DNA of 64,000 nucleotides from Nitrogeniibacter mangrovi (GCF_010983895.1 NZ_CP048836.1:4030001-4094000), one strand, 5' to 3'. Shown: positions 8,395-16,962, numbered from the stretch's first letter. Program-made: numbers and translations. The notes: a model not told the origin generated them from the letters alone.

Positions 8395-9306
8395 TCAGGC
8401 GCCGGCGAGCACCGAGCGCAGGCGCGGCACCGCCCAATCGACGAAGGCACGCACCCGCGGTGACGTGAGCCGGGCGGAGGGCATGAGCAGATGCACCGGT
8501 TCCGGCGCGGGCGCCCAGTCGGCCAGCACCGGCTCCAGGGTGCCGGCGGCGATGGCGTCGGCCACCTGGTAGCCGAGAAAGCGGCCGATCCCCAGGCCCT
8601 TGGCGCAGGCGTCGAGCGCCGCCGGCACCTGGTTGGTGACGAAGCGCTCGCACACCCGCACCCGGTGGCGTTCGCCGTCGCGCACGAAGGTCCATTCGCC
8701 CACCGCGCCGAAGCCGGTGAAGCCCACCATCTGGTGGGTGCCCGCATCGGCGGCGAGCGCCTGCGGATGGGCCGGGCGGCCGTGCCGTGCCAGATACGCC
8801 GGGCTGGCGCACAGCGTCCGCGCCGTCTCGCCCACCGCGATGCCCACCAGCGAGGAATCGGGCAGCGGGCCGATGCGCAGCGCCAGATCGAAGCCCTCCT
8901 CCACCAGATCCACCACCCGGTCGAGCAGGATCAGCTCCGCGCGCATCTGCGGATGCGCCAGGAGGAAATCGCTGAGCACCGGCGCCACGTGCAGGCGCCC
9001 GAACAGGACCGGCGCGGTCATCACGATACGGCCGGTGGGCGCATGCACCCGGTCGGTCAGCGCGCGCTCGGCATCCTCCAGTTCGCCAAGCAGGCGGCGA
9101 CAGCGCTCCACGTACTCGCGGCCCTCGTCGGTCAGCGCCATGCGCCGGGTGGTGCGGTTGATGAGGCGTACCCCGAGCACAGCCTCGAGCGCGGCGAGCT
9201 GACGCACCACCGAGGCGAGCGAGGTCCCCAGGCGCGAGGCCGCCCCGGTGAGGCTGCCCGCCTCGACGATGTGCACGAAGACATCCATGGCCTTGAGCTT
9301 GTCCAT
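8395..9306 (-). CDS. LysR-family transcriptional regulator
   Basis: A 303-residue LysR regulator. The N-terminal winged helix-turn-helix (about residues 1-60) has FVHIVEAGSLTGAASRLG and LINRTTRRMALTDEG. The C-terminal effector-binding domain has TAPVLFGRLHVAPVL and VDLVEEGFDLALRIG. It is divergent from the PNPOx/GST pair at 9413-10545, with a LysR-type palindrome between them, so it probably controls that pair and itself. The effector is unknown. It interrupts the nif genes but shows no nif-specific feature. Confidence 0.92.
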   Translation of the reverse strand: MDKLKAMDVFVHIVEAGSLTGAASRLGTSLASVVRQLAALEAVLGVRLINRTTRRMALTDEGREYVERCRRLLGELEDAERALTDRVHAPTGRIVMTAPVLFGRLHVAPVLSDFLLAHPQMRAELILLDRVVDLVEEGFDLALRIGPLPDSSLVGIAVGETARTLCASPAYLARHGRPAHPQALAADAGTHQMVGFTGFGAVGEWTFVRDGERHRVRVCERFVTNQVPAALDACAKGLGIGRFLGYQVADAIAAGTLEPVLADWAPAPEPVHLLMPSARLTSPRVRAFVDWAVPRLRSVLAGA

Positions 9307-9314
9307 GGCGGCAT

Positions 9315-9337
9315 ATTAGTTCGTATAACGCACTAAT
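9315..9337. promoter_or_regulatory. LysR-type operator between divergent genes
   Basis: ATTAGT-N11-ACTAAT is an inverted repeat of the T-N11-A type bound by LysR regulators. It lies 8 bases before the LysR start codon and 76 bases before the PNPOx-like gene. An A/T-rich stretch follows it. Confidence 0.7.
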
Positions 9338-9412
9338 AAAATCCGAAACGGCGTATTTATTCATTCATCCGCATGGATGAAGATGATCGCCAGTCCATTC
9401 CCGGGAGTCGTC

Positions 9413-9955
9413 ATGAATCCGCATTTCGCCCGACTGGCCTTCACGCCGCAGGTGCGCGACACCCAGCAGGCGCTCAACGGCCAGCCCCTGAGCCCGCCAG
9501 CCGACCCGCTACCGCCCCTGGCGCTGGGCGAGCGCGAGCGCCGCTTCATCGCCGCGCGCGACAGCTTCTATCTGGCCACGGTCGGCGCCACCGGCTGGCC
9601 GCATGTGCAGCACCGCGGCGGCCACACCGGCTTCCTGCGCATCCTCGACGAGCACACCCTGGCCTTTGCCGACTATCCCGGCAACCGCCAGTACGTGAGC
9701 GTGGGCAACCTGGGCGACGAGCCCCGGGCCGCGCTGATCATGGTCGATTACAACGCCCGCCGGCGCCTCAAGCTGCTCGCGCAGATCCGCGTGGTGCCGC
9801 GCGAAGCGGCCGATTTCGACCTGCTCGACGCCCTCGCGGTGCCGCCGGATCAGCCCTTCGAGCGCGTGATGGTGCTCGACGTGAAGGCCTTCGACTGGAA
9901 CTGCAGCCAATACATTTCGCCCCGCACGGGGCCCACCCCTGAGGAGACCCCATGA
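9413..9955 (+). CDS. Pyridoxamine 5'-phosphate oxidase-family FMN-binding protein
   Basis: A 180-residue protein with the split-barrel flavin-binding fold: RRFIAARDSFYLATVGATGWPHVQHRGG, FADYPGNRQY and ALIMVDY. Proteins of this type are putative FMN or F420 oxidoreductases, and the substrate cannot be read from the sequence. The start MNPHFARL at 9413 follows GGGAG, with better spacing than the upstream ATG at 9377. Its stop overlaps the start of the GST gene by ATGA, so the two form an operon divergent from the LysR gene. Confidence 0.85.
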   Translation: MNPHFARLAFTPQVRDTQQALNGQPLSPPADPLPPLALGERERRFIAARDSFYLATVGATGWPHVQHRGGHTGFLRILDEHTLAFADYPGNRQYVSVGNLGDEPRAALIMVDYNARRRLKLLAQIRVVPREAADFDLLDALAVPPDQPFERVMVLDVKAFDWNCSQYISPRTGPTPEETP

Positions 9956-10545
9956 AACTCCATGATCTGGAACTGTCCGGCAACTGCTACAAGGTGCGCC
10001 TGTTCGCCGCCCTCACGAACATCCCCATCGAGGTCGTGCCGGTGGATTTCCTCGGTGGCGAGCACAAGCGCGCGCCGCTGATCACGCTCAATCCCTGGGG
10101 CCAGCTGCCCGTCCTCGAGGACGGCGAAGTGGTGCTGCGCGACTCGCAGGCGATCCTCGTCTATCTGGCGGGCAAGTACGGCAAGACCGACTGGTGGCCG
10201 ACCGAACCGACCGACCAGGCGCGCGTGGCGCAGTGGCTGTCCACCGCCGCCAACGAGATCCAGAACGGCCCCGGCGCGGCGCGCCTGGTGGACAAGTTCG
10301 GCATCGCGCTCGACAAGGCCGAGGCGGTGCGCCGCGCCGAGCACATCCTGGCGCTGATCGAGGGCCACCTGGCACACCACGACTGGCTCGCCCTCGACCG
10401 CCCCACCATCGCCGACTGCGCGGTCATGCCCTATGTGGCGCTGGCGCCCGAAGGCGGCGTGGCGCTGGCGCCCTATCCGCGCATCCGCGCCTGGATCGGG
10501 CGCATCAAGGCGCTACCGGGGTTCCGGCCGATGCCGGGGGTGTGA
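9952..10545 (+). CDS. Glutathione S-transferase family protein
   Basis: A 197-residue GST. The thioredoxin-fold N-domain has SGNCYKVRLFAALT, NPWGQLPVLEDGEVVLRDSQAI with the cis-Pro and the SQ/DS glutathione site. The all-helical C-domain ends YPRIRAWIGRIKALPGF. Such enzymes conjugate or reduce electrophiles with glutathione. It is translationally coupled to the PNPOx-like gene upstream. Confidence 0.9.
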   Translation: MKLHDLELSGNCYKVRLFAALTNIPIEVVPVDFLGGEHKRAPLITLNPWGQLPVLEDGEVVLRDSQAILVYLAGKYGKTDWWPTEPTDQARVAQWLSTAANEIQNGPGAARLVDKFGIALDKAEAVRRAEHILALIEGHLAHHDWLALDRPTIADCAVMPYVALAPEGGVALAPYPRIRAWIGRIKALPGFRPMPGV

Positions 10546-10546
10546 C

Positions 10547-10957
10547 TCAGCCGAGCACATGCTCGTAGGCGCGCCGGATCAGCTGCTGGTCGAGATGGCT
10601 GAGCGCGCGCGCCTCCATCATGGGAATGAAGCGGCCCCCGGCGCGCGCCACCGCCTCGACCGGCGGGTCGATGGCGGTGAACACCCCCATGAGCACCGGC
10701 ACGTCGCCTTCGGAGGTGTCGAGCCAGGCGCGAAACCCGCCTTCGGCCTCGATGGCCTCGGCCGGCAGGCCCAGGCGCTCGGCCGCCGCCGCCAGGTGCG
10801 GCGCCGGATGCACCGCCACCGCCGGCGCCCAGTCCGCCTCGCGCAGGCGGGCGCCGGCCGGCATCGGTGGGAATGCCAGCAGCCCTCCGGGCAGACACAG
10901 GAAGCGCACCATGGCGCTGGTCTTCTGCTTGTGCAGGAGGATCAGGCGTGCGCCCAC
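10547..10957 (-). CDS. Unknown protein at the 3' end of the nifENX operon
   Basis: A 136-residue protein that I do not recognise. It starts with GTG at 10957, preceded by GGAG that overlaps the end of the upstream gene, so coupling is likely. Visible features are a hydrophobic/Pro stretch (RFLCLPGGLLAFPPMPAG), an Ala-rich helix (LAAAAERLGLPAEAIEAEGGFRAWL is split by a short turn), and a C-terminal SHLDQQLIRRAYEHVLG. It carries no metal-binding cysteine pattern and no signal peptide. Its place in the operon suggests a nitrogenase-accessory role, which is inference. Confidence 0.7.
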   Translation of the reverse strand: MGARLILLHKQKTSAMVRFLCLPGGLLAFPPMPAGARLREADWAPAVAVHPAPHLAAAAERLGLPAEAIEAEGGFRAWLDTSEGDVPVLMGVFTAIDPPVEAVARAGGRFIPMMEARALSHLDQQLIRRAYEHVLG

Positions 10958-10960
10958 GGG

Positions 10961-11305
10961 CTACTCCGGCAGGGCGACCAGCACCGCGTCGCCGCACAGG
11001 GCGTCGGGCATCCCCCACACCTGCACCGCCTCGACGAACTGGCCGTCGCGGCGCGGATGCGGCAGCAACACCTGGTATTCGGCAAAGACCCGCCCGTCGG
11101 GAAAGAAGGTGGCGGTGCCGAAGCGCGCCCCACCGCGCCAGGTGGCCACCAGGCTCGACTCCTGCGAATACGGGTCGCGCGTCATGTCCACCGTGGCGGC
11201 CTGCCACACCGGCTCGTCGCCGATCGACAGCCCGACCCGGCGCACCTGCGCACGCAGCGCGGCGCACACCGCCTCGCCCACGTCCCGGTCGGCGGCGATG
11301 CCCAT
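10961..11305 (-). CDS. Unknown protein following fdxB in the nifENX operon
   Basis: A 114-residue protein with no recognised domain. It begins MGIAADRDVGEAVCAALRAQ and contains ATVDMTRDPYSQESSLVATW and a FFPDGRVFAEYQVLLPHPR segment that reads as beta-strands. The ATG at 11305 overlaps the fdxB stop by one base (TGATG), the usual mark of translational coupling. Function is unknown; co-expression with nifEN is expected from position. Confidence 0.75.
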   Translation of the reverse strand: MGIAADRDVGEAVCAALRAQVRRVGLSIGDEPVWQAATVDMTRDPYSQESSLVATWRGGARFGTATFFPDGRVFAEYQVLLPHPRRDGQFVEAVQVWGMPDALCGDAVLVALPE

Positions 11306-11574
11306 CAGGCCGCCGCGTAGGTGTAGCAGTTCTTCGGGCACACGCGGCCACAGGCGCCGCAACCGATGCAGTCCAGGCCGTTGGCGATGCTCATCACCAT
11401 CATGTTGTCGTCTTCGTCGTCGTCATCGTCGTCGAGCTCGCGCTCGACCAGATCGAGCACCGTGCGCGGGCAAACCTTGTAGCAACGGCCGCAGCCGATG
11501 CACTTTTCCTGGTCCAGGGCCTCGACGAAGTGCGGCGTCCATTCTTCGCCGCCGCGGGTCGTTCCGGTGATCAT
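11305..11574 (-). CDS. fdxB: nif-specific ferredoxin III (2[4Fe-4S] type)
   Basis: An 89-residue low-potential ferredoxin with two cluster motifs: C25-x2-C28-x2-C31-x3-C35, and C69-x2-C72-x2-C75-x3-C79 followed by C83. Between them is an acidic run of D and E (about residues 47-56). This layout matches the nif-associated FdxB/ferredoxin III family, proposed to supply electrons for cofactor maturation or nitrogenase. Its start overlaps the stop of the DUF683 gene. Confidence 0.92.
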   Translation of the reverse strand: MITGTTRGGEEWTPHFVEALDQEKCIGCGRCYKVCPRTVLDLVERELDDDDDDEDDNMMVMSIANGLDCIGCGACGRVCPKNCYTYAAA

Positions 11575-11795
11575 GATCTGCTCGTCGTCTCACTAAGCAC
11601 CGCCTGCAGGCGCGTGTTGGCATCGGCCCATGCCTTGCAGGCGTCGTAGGTGGACTGGGCGATGAGGGGGATGTCGTCATAGGCCGCCGGCAGGCGATCC
11701 TCGACCAGGTCGTGCAGCTCGGAGGCGCGCTCGGCGGCGATGCGCTTGAGCTTGCGCACCGCCTTCTCGAGTCCCTTGAGTTCTTCGTCCGTCAT
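11571..11795 (-). CDS. NifX-associated protein, DUF683 family
   Basis: A 74-residue helical protein starting MTDEELKGLEKAVRKLKRIA and continuing ASELHDLVEDRLPAAYDDIP. It matches the small DUF683 family encoded beside nifX and the DUF269 gene in most nif clusters (the orf6 of Azotobacter nifENX). The biochemical role is not settled. The ATG at 11795 follows AAGGAG. The stop overlaps the fdxB start. Confidence 0.9.
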   Translation of the reverse strand: MTDEELKGLEKAVRKLKRIAAERASELHDLVEDRLPAAYDDIPLIAQSTYDACKAWADANTRLQAVLSETTSRS

Positions 11796-11806
11796 CGGTG
11801 CGCTCC

Positions 11807-12268
11807 TTACATGCCGGCCACGTCGGGGTGCTTGCCGATGCGCTCGATGGCCACCGACAGCAGCTTGTCGGCCTCGTCCTTCATCTTCGACAGGCTGGCG
11901 AAGCCGAAGCGATGCACGTCGCGCAGGGTCTTGTCGATGGCCACCAGGTAGCCGACGGTGATCAGTGCGCGGCCGAAGCCCTCGTGGGTCAGGTGGATCA
12001 GGGGCACGGCCAGCTGGCCGCATTCCTTCTCGATGAGCACCGCGATGGCGTTGTAGAAGCACTTCACCCGCGCCAGGGTCAGCTCGTCCGGATCGCCGAC
12101 GATGGGGATCTCGGCCTTCTTCTCGCGGGTGAGCACGAAGGGGTCGAGCAGCTGCTCGACCGAGTAGCCGGCATAGGTGCCGTAGGTGTCCAGCGCGCGC
12201 ATCTGGCGCGTCATCTCCTTGATGAAATCCGTCTCCAGAATCGGATCGGCGGCAACAGCGTCAGTCAT
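11807..12268 (-). CDS. NifX-associated nitrogen fixation protein, DUF269 family
   Basis: A 153-residue protein with the DUF269 hallmarks FIKEMTRQMRALDTYG, LLDPFVLTREKK and DPDELTLARVKCFYNA. It is the usual partner gene of nifX (orf5 of Azotobacter) and is thought to help FeMo-cofactor biosynthesis, although the mechanism is unknown. The ATG at 12268 follows AAGGAG and overlaps the 3' end of the RseC-like gene by eight bases. Confidence 0.92.
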   Translation of the reverse strand: MTDAVAADPILETDFIKEMTRQMRALDTYGTYAGYSVEQLLDPFVLTREKKAEIPIVGDPDELTLARVKCFYNAIAVLIEKECGQLAVPLIHLTHEGFGRALITVGYLVAIDKTLRDVHRFGFASLSKMKDEADKLLSVAIERIGKHPDVAGM

Positions 12269-12719
12269 GGGAAAACTCCTTGGGAACAGGGGGGGCATGG
12301 GGGGATTCGAGGCGCGGGGTCACGCGCAGCGCGGGGAAGGCGGCCATCAGCGCGCGTCCGGCGGCCATGGCACCGAAGAAACCGGCCGCGGCGCCGAGCA
12401 CCGCCGCGCGGTCGGAGCCGGCGGCCTGGCCGAGCCCGGCGCCGACGAGCAGGGCCACGGCCGGCAGCACGTAGCCGAGCACCGCCGAGACGGTGAGCGC
12501 ATGGACCGGCACGCTCACCGTGACCCGCTCACCTGCGCGCAGTGGGCGCGTCGCAGGCACCCGGAGCACGGTGGCGGCACGGCCCGCAGCCATCTGGCCA
12601 ACGCCACAGTGGCTGCCGTGTCCGCAGGCGGCGCATCCGCCGGTGTCCATGACCACGAGCGCGTGGTCGCCGTCGACGGACTGGACCACACCGGCATGAG
12701 CGAGGCGTTCGACATTCAT
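12261..12719 (-). CDS. RseC/SoxR-reducing family membrane protein inside the nifENX operon
   Basis: A 152-residue protein of the RseC family. The cytoplasmic N-part has a Cys motif C29-x2-C32-x5-C38 (GGCAACGHGSHCG). Two membrane segments follow (about residues 74-95 and 104-122), with a short tail. E. coli RseC, together with the RsxABCDGE (Rnf-like) complex, is needed to keep SoxR reduced. Here the gene overlaps the nifX stop by ATGA and the DUF269 start, so it is an integral member of the nif operon, and a nif-type Rnf is encoded 4 kb away. A redox role alongside Rnf is inference. Confidence 0.85.
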   Translation of the reverse strand: MNVERLAHAGVVQSVDGDHALVVMDTGGCAACGHGSHCGVGQMAAGRAATVLRVPATRPLRAGERVTVSVPVHALTVSAVLGYVLPAVALLVGAGLGQAAGSDRAAVLGAAAGFFGAMAAGRALMAAFPALRVTPRLESPHAPPVPKEFSHD

Positions 12720-13189
12720 CCGTCCCATCCTTCGTCGGCCATGTCCGCGAAGCGGTCGTCGGAGCGCGTCCGGGCGGCGATCGCCTTGTCCACCCAGGCC
12801 ACGCCGCCGTCCCGCATGGCCGACGCCAGCTCTTCGAGCAGGGCCGGCACGGCGTCGACCTCGCCCACCCGGATGGGCTGGATGCCGCGGGTGAGCAGCT
12901 GCTTGATCGCCGAGGCGCCGACGGCCATCACGTACACCGCCTGGCAGCCGTCGAGGAAGGCCACCTTGGCGGCGAGCTTGTCCTCGTTGCCGTCCATGGC
13001 CTCGGTGGCGAACTCGCCGACACCGACCAGGTTCGCGCGCCCGGGCGCCACCTCGTAGATGGCGAAGGCCTCGGCGGCGCCGAAATGCTGGTCCACCCGC
13101 TGGCGGTCCGAGCTGGCGAAGGCGACCCGCAGCGTCACGGCCGGCTCCGCCTTAATGGACCAGGCCAGCTGCAGGCGCCGTGCCGTCAT
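12716..13189 (-). CDS. nifX: FeMo-cofactor precursor carrier NifX
   Basis: A 157-residue NifX with the dinitrogenase iron-molybdenum cofactor-binding fold: [27 protein letters not shown], and [25 protein letters not shown]. NifX binds NifB-co and the precursor moving between NifB and NifEN. The start MTARRLQL at 13189 has GGAG upstream and gives the usual length; an alternative ATG at 13246 would overlap nifN further. The start already lies 38 bases inside nifN. Confidence 0.94.
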   Translation of the reverse strand: MTARRLQLAWSIKAEPAVTLRVAFASSDRQRVDQHFGAAEAFAIYEVAPGRANLVGVGEFATEAMDGNEDKLAAKVAFLDGCQAVYVMAVGASAIKQLLTRGIQPIRVGEVDAVPALLEELASAMRDGGVAWVDKAIAARTRSDDRFADMADEGWDG

Positions 13190-14549
13190 GGGTTTCTCCG
13201 TGGCCTTCGGGCTCACGGTAGATGGATCGATAGGGTTCGATTTCATGGTGTGCTCCCAACACGAGATTGGCCAGGTCGAACAGGGCCTGCCGCGAGCCGC
13301 GGTAGCCCACCCAGGTGCGGGCGTAACCGCCCACCAGGTCGTACTGCGGAAAGCCCGCGCGCAACAACGGCAGGCCGAGCCGTCGCGCGCTCTCGGCCGC
13401 ATGGGAATTGGCGATGAGCAATTGCGCGCCACCGCTGTGGCACGCCTTTTCCAGGTCTTCCAGATCGCCCACGGTCACCTGGTCGATGGGCAGCGTGGTC
13501 AGCGCCGGGCCCTTGGCCGGACTCACCGCGCTGACGATCTGCGCGCCCATGCCGGTGAGGAAATGAGCCATCTGCCCGACCAGATCGGGGTCGGCGGCCA
13601 GCCCCACGCGCACGAAGCCGAGCATGAAGTGGGCATCGACCATGGCGTCCTGCAGCTGGGCGCGGTGGCGGTCGATGCGCTCGGGCACCGGCCGGCCGGC
13701 GATCTGCGCCAGCGCCTGGGTGAAGGCGTCGCAGGCATCCAGGCCCATGAGCTGGTCGAAGCGCCAGTCGGGCACGCCGGTGCGCGCCTTGAGCGCGTCG
13801 GCCGCCTTGTACAGCGAGGGGCCGATCACCAGGGTGGCGGCCGATTCGCCCATCACGCCGATCTCGGCACGCGGCGTGCCGCCCAGGGTCAGCGGCGAAT
13901 GGGCCTGCTCGGTGAGATGGCCGTCGAGGGAGTCGCCCACGTCGGGCAGCACCACGGCGCGCAGGCCGAAGGCCTCGATCCATTCGCGGATGGCCTCGAT
14001 GTCGCCCGGCGTGAGCATGGCCGAGGCGAGCACGTTGACCTGCCTGGGGCGCCGGCCCGCCAGTTGCGTCTCCGGCACCAGGGTGTCGATGATGGCCTCC
14101 ACCGCGAGCGCGAAGCCGGACTCGAAGCAGCCCACGTAGTCCGGCGTATTGACCGGCACCACGCTCACCGGCGCGTACTCGGGGTGCCGGGCGCGAAACT
14201 CGCGCACGCTGCGCTGGATGTCGGTGCCCTGGGTCTCCGACAGCCCGGTGGTGACCAGGCCGATCACGTCGGGGCGGCTCTTCTCGCACAGGGTGCGCAG
14301 CGCCTCGACCACGTTGTCGTCCGCGCCCAGGATGGTCGACACCTGGTCCATGGCCGTGGTCTGCAGCGGAATCGGCTCGCGGAAGTGGCGCACGAAGAAC
14401 ACCTTGCCGAAGGCGGTGCAGCCCTGCGAGCCGTGCATCAGCGGCACCGCCCGCGCCAGCCCGAGAAAGGCCAGCGAAGCGCCCACCGGCTGACTCACCT
14501 TGAGCGGATTGACCGCCAGCGCCTTCTTGGAGTGGAGGATTTCAGCCAT
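13152..14549 (-). CDS. nifN: Nitrogenase FeMo-cofactor scaffold subunit NifN
   Basis: A 465-residue NifN, beta-like half of the NifEN scaffold on which the FeMo-cofactor precursor matures. Family features include [18 protein letters not shown] near the N-terminus, [26 protein letters not shown] with the cluster-region cysteine, [15 protein letters not shown], and [14 protein letters not shown]. It lies downstream of nifE with a 119-base gap that contains an inverted-repeat element. Confidence 0.97.
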   Translation of the reverse strand: MAEILHSKKALAVNPLKVSQPVGASLAFLGLARAVPLMHGSQGCTAFGKVFFVRHFREPIPLQTTAMDQVSTILGADDNVVEALRTLCEKSRPDVIGLVTTGLSETQGTDIQRSVREFRARHPEYAPVSVVPVNTPDYVGCFESGFALAVEAIIDTLVPETQLAGRRPRQVNVLASAMLTPGDIEAIREWIEAFGLRAVVLPDVGDSLDGHLTEQAHSPLTLGGTPRAEIGVMGESAATLVIGPSLYKAADALKARTGVPDWRFDQLMGLDACDAFTQALAQIAGRPVPERIDRHRAQLQDAMVDAHFMLGFVRVGLAADPDLVGQMAHFLTGMGAQIVSAVSPAKGPALTTLPIDQVTVGDLEDLEKACHSGGAQLLIANSHAAESARRLGLPLLRAGFPQYDLVGGYARTWVGYRGSRQALFDLANLVLGAHHEIEPYRSIYREPEGHGETHDGTAPAAGLVH

Positions 14550-14573
14550 GGAAGGCCTCCATGTCGTGGATCC

Positions 14574-14637
14574 GTAGGGCCGGCTTCAGCCGGCCAACGG
14601 CGGTGGCACGGGTCTGGCGGGTTGAAACCCGCCCTAC
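14574..14637. repeat. Intergenic inverted-repeat element between nifE and nifN
   Basis: Outer arms GTAGGGC (14574-14580) and GCCCTAC (14631-14637) enclose two hairpins: GGCCGGCTTCAGCCGGCC (14578-14595) and GGCGGGTTGAAACCCGCC (14616-14633). The shape is that of REP-like dispersed palindromes. A related piece with GCCGCCCTACGCGG lies at 21268-21282, at the end of rnfE. It could act as an RNA-stability or processing element within the operon. Confidence 0.75.
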
Positions 14638-14668
14638 GCGGGTGACGTTCTCGCGCATGATCATGGCC

Positions 14669-16078
14669 TCACGCACTCATCAGCGCACCGCTGGTGCCCT
14701 GCGCCCAGGGCGCAGGGCGGCGCACCGCCTCCCACACCGGGCTGTTCATCGACAGGGCCAGCTGACGGGCCAGTTCGGCCATGCCGGCATAGCCCGCGTA
14801 GGCGAATTCGCGCTCCTGGTTGATGTCCAGGAAGGGGATGCGCGCCTTGAGCGCGGTGTAGAGGTTGCGCCCGCCGGCGATGAGGATGTCGGCCCGGTGG
14901 TCGTGATAGACCTGCAGCAGCGCCTTGGGGCTGCCGTCGTCGATCATTTGGGTGTCCTCGCCCATCAGCTCGCGGATGCGCGCCTTGTCTTCCTCGGTGG
15001 ACTTCTTGGTGCCGGTGGCCACCACCTTCATGCCCAGGTCCTGCAGGGCGGAGACGATGGACCAGCTCTTCACCCCGCCGGTGTAGAGCAGCACCCGCTT
15101 GTCCTTGAGCAGCGGCTTCCAGGCCTCCAGCGACGCCCTGGCCGCGGCCGTTTCGCGGGCGATGACGATCTCGGTGCGGGCGATCAGGTCCGCATCGCCG
15201 ATCATCTGCGCAAAGCCGCGCAGCGCCGCGTTCATGTCCTCGATGCCGTAGAAGCTGCCCTCGAAGAAGGGCACGCCGTGCTGCTCCTTGAGCTTGCGCG
15301 CCACGTTCAGCAGCGCCTTGGCGCACACCACCATGGTGGCGCGGGCGCGGTGCATGGTCTGCACCTCGTGGAAGCGGGCGTCCCCCGACAGGGTGCACAG
15401 GACGCGGTAGCCCAGCTCGTCGAACAGCGGCAGCACATGCCAGAACTCGCCGGCGATGTTGTATTCGCCGATGAGGTTGATGTCCCACGTGGGCCGCCCG
15501 TCGATGCGCGGCGGCGCCGGCGCCGGCTCGGCGGTGCCCACCACATGCTTGAACATGGCCTCGCCGGCGAGGCGGTTGCCCAGGTTCTTGGTGCCGTAGA
15601 AGCCGGCCGCGTCCACCGGCACCACCGGCACGCCCCAGCGCTCGGCCGCCGCCCGGCAGGCGGCGTCCACGTCATCGCCGATCAGCGCGGTGACGCAGGT
15701 GTTGTAGACGAACACCGCCGCCGGCGCATAGCTCTCGATGGCCTGGCGGATGGCATGAAACAGGCGCTTCTCGCCCCGCCCCATGACCACGTCGGTCTCC
15801 GACAGGTCGGTGGTCATGCCGATGCGGTACAGCGCCGGCCCCGACGAACGCGTGCCGCGGTTGTCCCAGCTCGACCCCGCGCAGGCGATCGGCCCGTGCA
15901 CGATGTGCGCCACGTCGGCGATGGGCAGCAGGGCGATCTGCGCACCATCGAAGGAGCAGCCGCCGGCCGCCGCGCCGGGCTTGGGGCGGGCACAGCCGGA
16001 CTTCTCCTTGGTGTTGTGGCTGCAGGCCGGCTCGTCGAGCAGGGCCTGGATCTCGCTGGCTTTCATGGCGTTCTCCAC
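14669..16078 (-). CDS. nifE: Nitrogenase FeMo-cofactor scaffold subunit NifE
   Basis: A 469-residue NifE, alpha-like half of NifEN. Family features are the [19 protein letters not shown] and [20 protein letters not shown] segments with cluster-region cysteines, the switch [25 protein letters not shown], and GGVKSWS. ATGs at 16078 and 16066 (MKASEIQ) are both possible. It is the first gene of the operon, behind a sigma-54 promoter and NifA site. Confidence 0.97.
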   Translation of the reverse strand: MENAMKASEIQALLDEPACSHNTKEKSGCARPKPGAAAGGCSFDGAQIALLPIADVAHIVHGPIACAGSSWDNRGTRSSGPALYRIGMTTDLSETDVVMGRGEKRLFHAIRQAIESYAPAAVFVYNTCVTALIGDDVDAACRAAAERWGVPVVPVDAAGFYGTKNLGNRLAGEAMFKHVVGTAEPAPAPPRIDGRPTWDINLIGEYNIAGEFWHVLPLFDELGYRVLCTLSGDARFHEVQTMHRARATMVVCAKALLNVARKLKEQHGVPFFEGSFYGIEDMNAALRGFAQMIGDADLIARTEIVIARETAAARASLEAWKPLLKDKRVLLYTGGVKSWSIVSALQDLGMKVVATGTKKSTEEDKARIRELMGEDTQMIDDGSPKALLQVYHDHRADILIAGGRNLYTALKARIPFLDINQEREFAYAGYAGMAELARQLALSMNSPVWEAVRRPAPWAQGTSGALMSA

Positions 16079-16096
16079 GGTGTCGGGAGACCTTGA

Positions 16097-16111
16097 GCAA
16101 GTTGAGTGCCA
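16097..16111 (-). promoter_or_regulatory. Sigma-54 promoter of the nifENX operon
   Basis: On the minus strand TGGCACTCAACTTGC matches the consensus TGGCAC-N5-TTGC exactly. It lies only about 19 bases before the nifE ATG at 16078 and 31 before that at 16066, so the expected start of transcription (near 16086) leaves a short leader and slightly favours the second ATG. Confidence 0.93.
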
Positions 16112-16155
16112 ACGCCATGTGACTGATTTTTCGATGTTTACCGCGCCGGGCGCGG

Positions 16156-16171
16156 TGTCGCAAACACGACA
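16156..16171 (-). promoter_or_regulatory. NifA upstream activator site for nifE
   Basis: TGTCGCAAACACGACA is a perfect TGT-N10-ACA site about 45-60 bases upstream of the -24 element. It sits 36 bases from the FNR box of the divergent ompW gene. Confidence 0.9.
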
Positions 16172-16206
16172 AAGCGCACAAACCCCATCGCATCGCCCGA
16201 GCCAGA

Positions 16207-16220
16207 TTGATCCGGATCAA
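16207..16220 (+). promoter_or_regulatory. FNR/ANR box upstream of ompW
   Basis: TTGATCCGGATCAA is a perfect TTGAT-N4-ATCAA palindrome. A possible -10 (TTAAAGT, 16241-16247) lies where a class II FNR promoter would have it, giving a start near 16255. This implies oxygen-limited expression of ompW; FNR control of OmpW is known in other bacteria. Confidence 0.85.
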
Positions 16221-16287
16221 TAACCATCGTTACAAAAGGGTTAAAGTCGCCGCCATTCCGTTTTCCCTGATGCACACGAGGTCAATC

Positions 16288-16893
16288 ATGAAGAAGCAAC
16301 TCCTTGTCGCCCTGATCGCCGCCGGCCTGGCCGTGCCCGCCCTGGCCCAGTCCGAAGGCAACTGGATGGTCCGTGCCCGCGCCGTCAACATCAACACCGC
16401 CAACAAGTCGGACGCCATCCCCGGCCTGGCCGGCAAGGACGACATCCATGTCAGCGACAAGCTGATCCCGGAAGTGGACATCAGCTACTTCTTCACCCCC
16501 AACATCGCCGCCGAGCTGGTGCTCACCTACCCGCAGGAACACAACGTGTCCCTCAACGGCACCAAGCTGGGCACCGTCGAACAACTGCCGCCGACCCTGC
16601 TGGTGCAGTACCACTTCATGCCCGAAGCCAAGTTCCGCCCCTACGTCGGCATCGGCGTGAACTACACCCTGTTCACCAATGACGACCTGGTCATGGGCCT
16701 GAAGACCGAAAACGACAGCGTCGGCCTCGCCCTGCAAGTGGGCATGGACGTCAAACTCGCGGACCAGTGGTACCTCAACGTGGACGTGAAGAAGATCAAG
16801 ATGGGCACCGACGTGGAACTGAACGGCTCCAAGCTGACCCACCTGGACATCGACCCGTGGCTCGTGGGCGTCGGCGTCGGCTACCGCTTCTGA
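16288..16893 (+). CDS. ompW: OmpW-family outer-membrane beta-barrel protein
   Basis: A 201-residue protein with a signal peptide (MKKQLLVALIAAGLAVPALAQ, cleavage near residue 21) and an eight-stranded-barrel pattern ending in the outer-membrane C-terminus GVGVGYRF. OmpW features are NWMVRARAVNI, PEVDISYFFTPNIAAELVL, PPTLLVQYHF and RPYVGIGVNYTLF. OmpW forms a narrow hydrophobic channel. The ATG at 16288 starts the signal peptide; the open frame upstream runs across the FNR box. It is followed by a terminator. Confidence 0.94.
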   Translation: MKKQLLVALIAAGLAVPALAQSEGNWMVRARAVNINTANKSDAIPGLAGKDDIHVSDKLIPEVDISYFFTPNIAAELVLTYPQEHNVSLNGTKLGTVEQLPPTLLVQYHFMPEAKFRPYVGIGVNYTLFTNDDLVMGLKTENDSVGLALQVGMDVKLADQWYLNVDVKKIKMGTDVELNGSKLTHLDIDPWLVGVGVGYRF

Positions 16894-16962
16894 CACCACC
16901 GTTCTCTCCGCCAACCGGCTCGGGTCGTCCCCTCCCTCCACCCGCCACCCGGTTGACACTTC

